Below, piece after piece: positions 4,756 to 5,871 of a stretch of 5,871 nucleotides of DNA (the first letter of the stretch is position 1; each line of letters starts with the position of its first letter). The DNA comes from Octadecabacter sp. (GTDB lineage: Bacteria > Pseudomonadota > Alphaproteobacteria > Rhodobacterales > Rhodobacteraceae), in assembly GCA_018500065.2 (NCBI GenBank), contig JAHBAO020000052.1:1-5871 (forward strand), written 5' to 3'. Position numbers and translations under genes: made by a program. The notes under the pieces are model-generated. The model had not been told where the DNA came from. It did no database searches and saw only the letters and a program-made list of their open reading frames with translations.

Positions 4756-5869
4756 TTGCGGCCTCCTTCGGGTAAAGAATGTCTTTGAATGGGGCCGCAC
4801 CGAGGCGGCGGTAGGTTTCGATGAACGTTTCATCGCGGTTGGTCCGTAAGTCCATGTAGCCCAGCACCAGACGTTCAATCGCAGGGACGATGTCGTCGGC
4901 GCTAAACCCTGGACCCGCGCGTTCACCAACGGCGGCGGTTTCAGTGTGATCGCCGCCAAGCGTGATCTGGTAGTTTTCAACGCCCGCACGATCAAGGCCA
5001 AGGATACCGATGTGACCCACGTGGTGGTGACCACAGGCGTTGATGCAGCCGGAAATCTTAATCTTCAACGCGCCAATGTCGTGCTCGATCTTGAGCGCGT
5101 CAAAACGGGTGGCGATTTCTTGTGCCACGGGGATCGAACGGGCCGTTGCCAGCGCGCAATAATCCATGCCGGGGCAGGCGATAATGTCCGACGCGAGGCC
5201 AATGTTGGCCGTCGCCAGATCCGCGGCACGCAGTTCCGCGTAAAGCTTCGCGAGGTCCGATTTGTGGACATGGGGGATAATGACGTTCTGTTCGTGGCTG
5301 ATGCGGAGTTCATCATGGCCATATTTGCGTGCAAGATCGGCCATAACGCGCATCTGATCAGCAGTCGCATCCCCCGGTGTGTCGCCATGTTTCTTGATGG
5401 AAATTGAGACAATCGCATAGCCATCCGCGCGGTGCTCGGTCAGGTTCGTGTCCGTCCAAGACCGAAACGCTGGATTGGCCATGCGTGCGGCCTCATAGCC
5501 ATCGGTGCTGGCGGACTTAAACGCAGGTGCTGCGAACTGTTTTTCAATCGCGCGCAGAACGTCTTGATCTACGCCGTTGAAAGTAGGGCGGATTTCCGCG
5601 AAACGCGCGTCAACAAGGCGGCGAATTTTATCAATACCATGCTCATGCACGGTGATCTTGATACGCGCCTTATATTTGTTGTCGCGCCGACCAAGGCGGT
5701 TCCAAACGGACACTGTTGCCTCGATAAATGGCAGCAGGTCGGCTTCTGGCAGGAAGTCGTGCAGTACTTTGCCGATCATCGGCGTGCGACCAAGTCCACC
5801 CCCGACGATGATTTCATATCCGCGCACGCCATCGCGTTCCAGAATGCGGATGCCGATATCATGGGCCTT
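4745..5869 (-). CDS. cysI: Siroheme nitrite/sulfite reductase hemoprotein (5' part beyond window)
   Basis: This enzyme carries out the six-electron reduction of sulfite to sulfide (or of nitrite to ammonia) at a siroheme coupled to a 4Fe-4S cluster. About 374 C-terminal residues are visible and the frame runs off the right edge; the GTG at 5827 is internal. The NIR_SIR pattern is clear. Early residues give YEIIVGGGLGRTPMIG, followed by a ferredoxin-like repeat near RISHEQNVIIPHV. The cluster cysteines appear as C-x5-C in CPGMDYC (codons at about 5176 and 5158) and C-x3-C in GCINACGHHH (about 5047 and 5035). These four would ligate the cluster, one of them bridging to siroheme. The HHHVGHIGILG tail of that motif differs from E. 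coli CysI (CPNGC) but fits the alphaproteobacterial nitrite/sulfite reductase group. Being followed by cysH and DUF934 makes sulfite the likely physiological substrate. The stop codon overlaps the cysH start by 11 nt. Confidence 0.92.
   Translation of the reverse strand, partial: KAHDIGIRILERDGVRGYEIIVGGGLGRTPMIGKVLHDFLPEADLLPFIEATVSVWNRLGRRDNKYKARIKITVHEHGIDKIRRLVDARFAEIRPTFNGVDQDVLRAIEKQFAAPAFKSASTDGYEAARMANPAFRSWTDTNLTEHRADGYAIVSISIKKHGDTPGDATADQMRVMADLARKYGHDELRISHEQNVIIPHVHKSDLAKLYAELRAADLATANIGLASDIIACPGMDYCALATARSIPVAQEIATRFDALKIEHDIGALKIKISGCINACGHHHVGHIGILGLDRAGVENYQITLGGDHTETAAVGERAGPGFSADDIVPAIERLVLGYMDLRTNRDETFIETYRRLGAAPFKDILYPKEAANAA
4762..4768 (-). promoter_or_regulatory. cysH Shine-Dalgarno embedded in the end of cysI
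   Basis: AAGGAGG, complementary to the 16S rRNA tail, lies in the Lys-Glu-Ala codons near the cysI C-terminus, 6 nt before the cysH ATG. It fixes the cysH start at 4755 and suggests that ribosomes finishing cysI feed cysH. Confidence 0.75.
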
Positions 5870-5871
5870 GA

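Noticed and set aside
4756..5034. Upstream extension of the cysH frame inside cysI
   Set aside because: The sequence is an off-frame reading of conserved cysI codons; cysH homology begins at the ATG at 4755 next to a strong ribosome-binding site.

Overview
The window looks like core chromosome of an alphaproteobacterium, most likely a Rhodobacterales (Roseobacter-type) species. This rests on protein recognition: an IF-3 with the ARRPHNAPPQRDTGPR-type N-terminus, an Fpr-type ferredoxin-NADP reductase ending in VEKAFLD, and a siroheme sulfite reductase / [4Fe-4S] APS reductase / DUF934 gene order. Base composition is moderately GC-rich. No mobile element, CRISPR array, tRNA or rRNA was seen.

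Layout from left to right. The 3' part of an XdhC/CoxI-family molybdoenzyme maturation gene enters on the + strand and stops at 775. It converges on infC (translation initiation factor IF-3, - strand), and a factor-independent terminator for infC lies between them. infC has no usable ATG/GTG/TTG start; its ribosome-binding site points to an AUA start at 1400-1398. A 228-bp divergent intergenic region separates infC from a + strand gene for a 329-residue, membrane-anchored, extremely Ala-rich acidic protein. That protein contains four 87-bp tandem repeats followed by a Glu/Ala block with an 11-residue rhythm. A perfect bidirectional hairpin terminator separates this gene from the convergent fpr gene (ferredoxin/flavodoxin-NADP+ reductase, - strand).

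The right half is a tightly packed - strand sulfate-assimilation operon, transcribed right to left: cysI (sulfite/nitrite reductase hemoprotein, entering from beyond the right edge), cysH (APS reductase with iron-sulfur cysteines), and a DUF934 gene. cysH overlaps cysI by 11 nt, and the DUF934 gene starts 4 nt after cysH, so translation is probably coupled. fpr follows 86 nt further on in the same orientation. Together these genes would reduce APS to sulfite and sulfite to sulfide for cysteine synthesis. No CysJ flavoprotein is visible, so a ferredoxin fed by an FPR-type reductase is a plausible but unproven electron source.

I found no clear new multi-gene system. The items most worth a second look are the repeat-built Ala-rich anchored protein, the AUA start of infC, and the unexplained role of DUF934 with its possible electron link to fpr.
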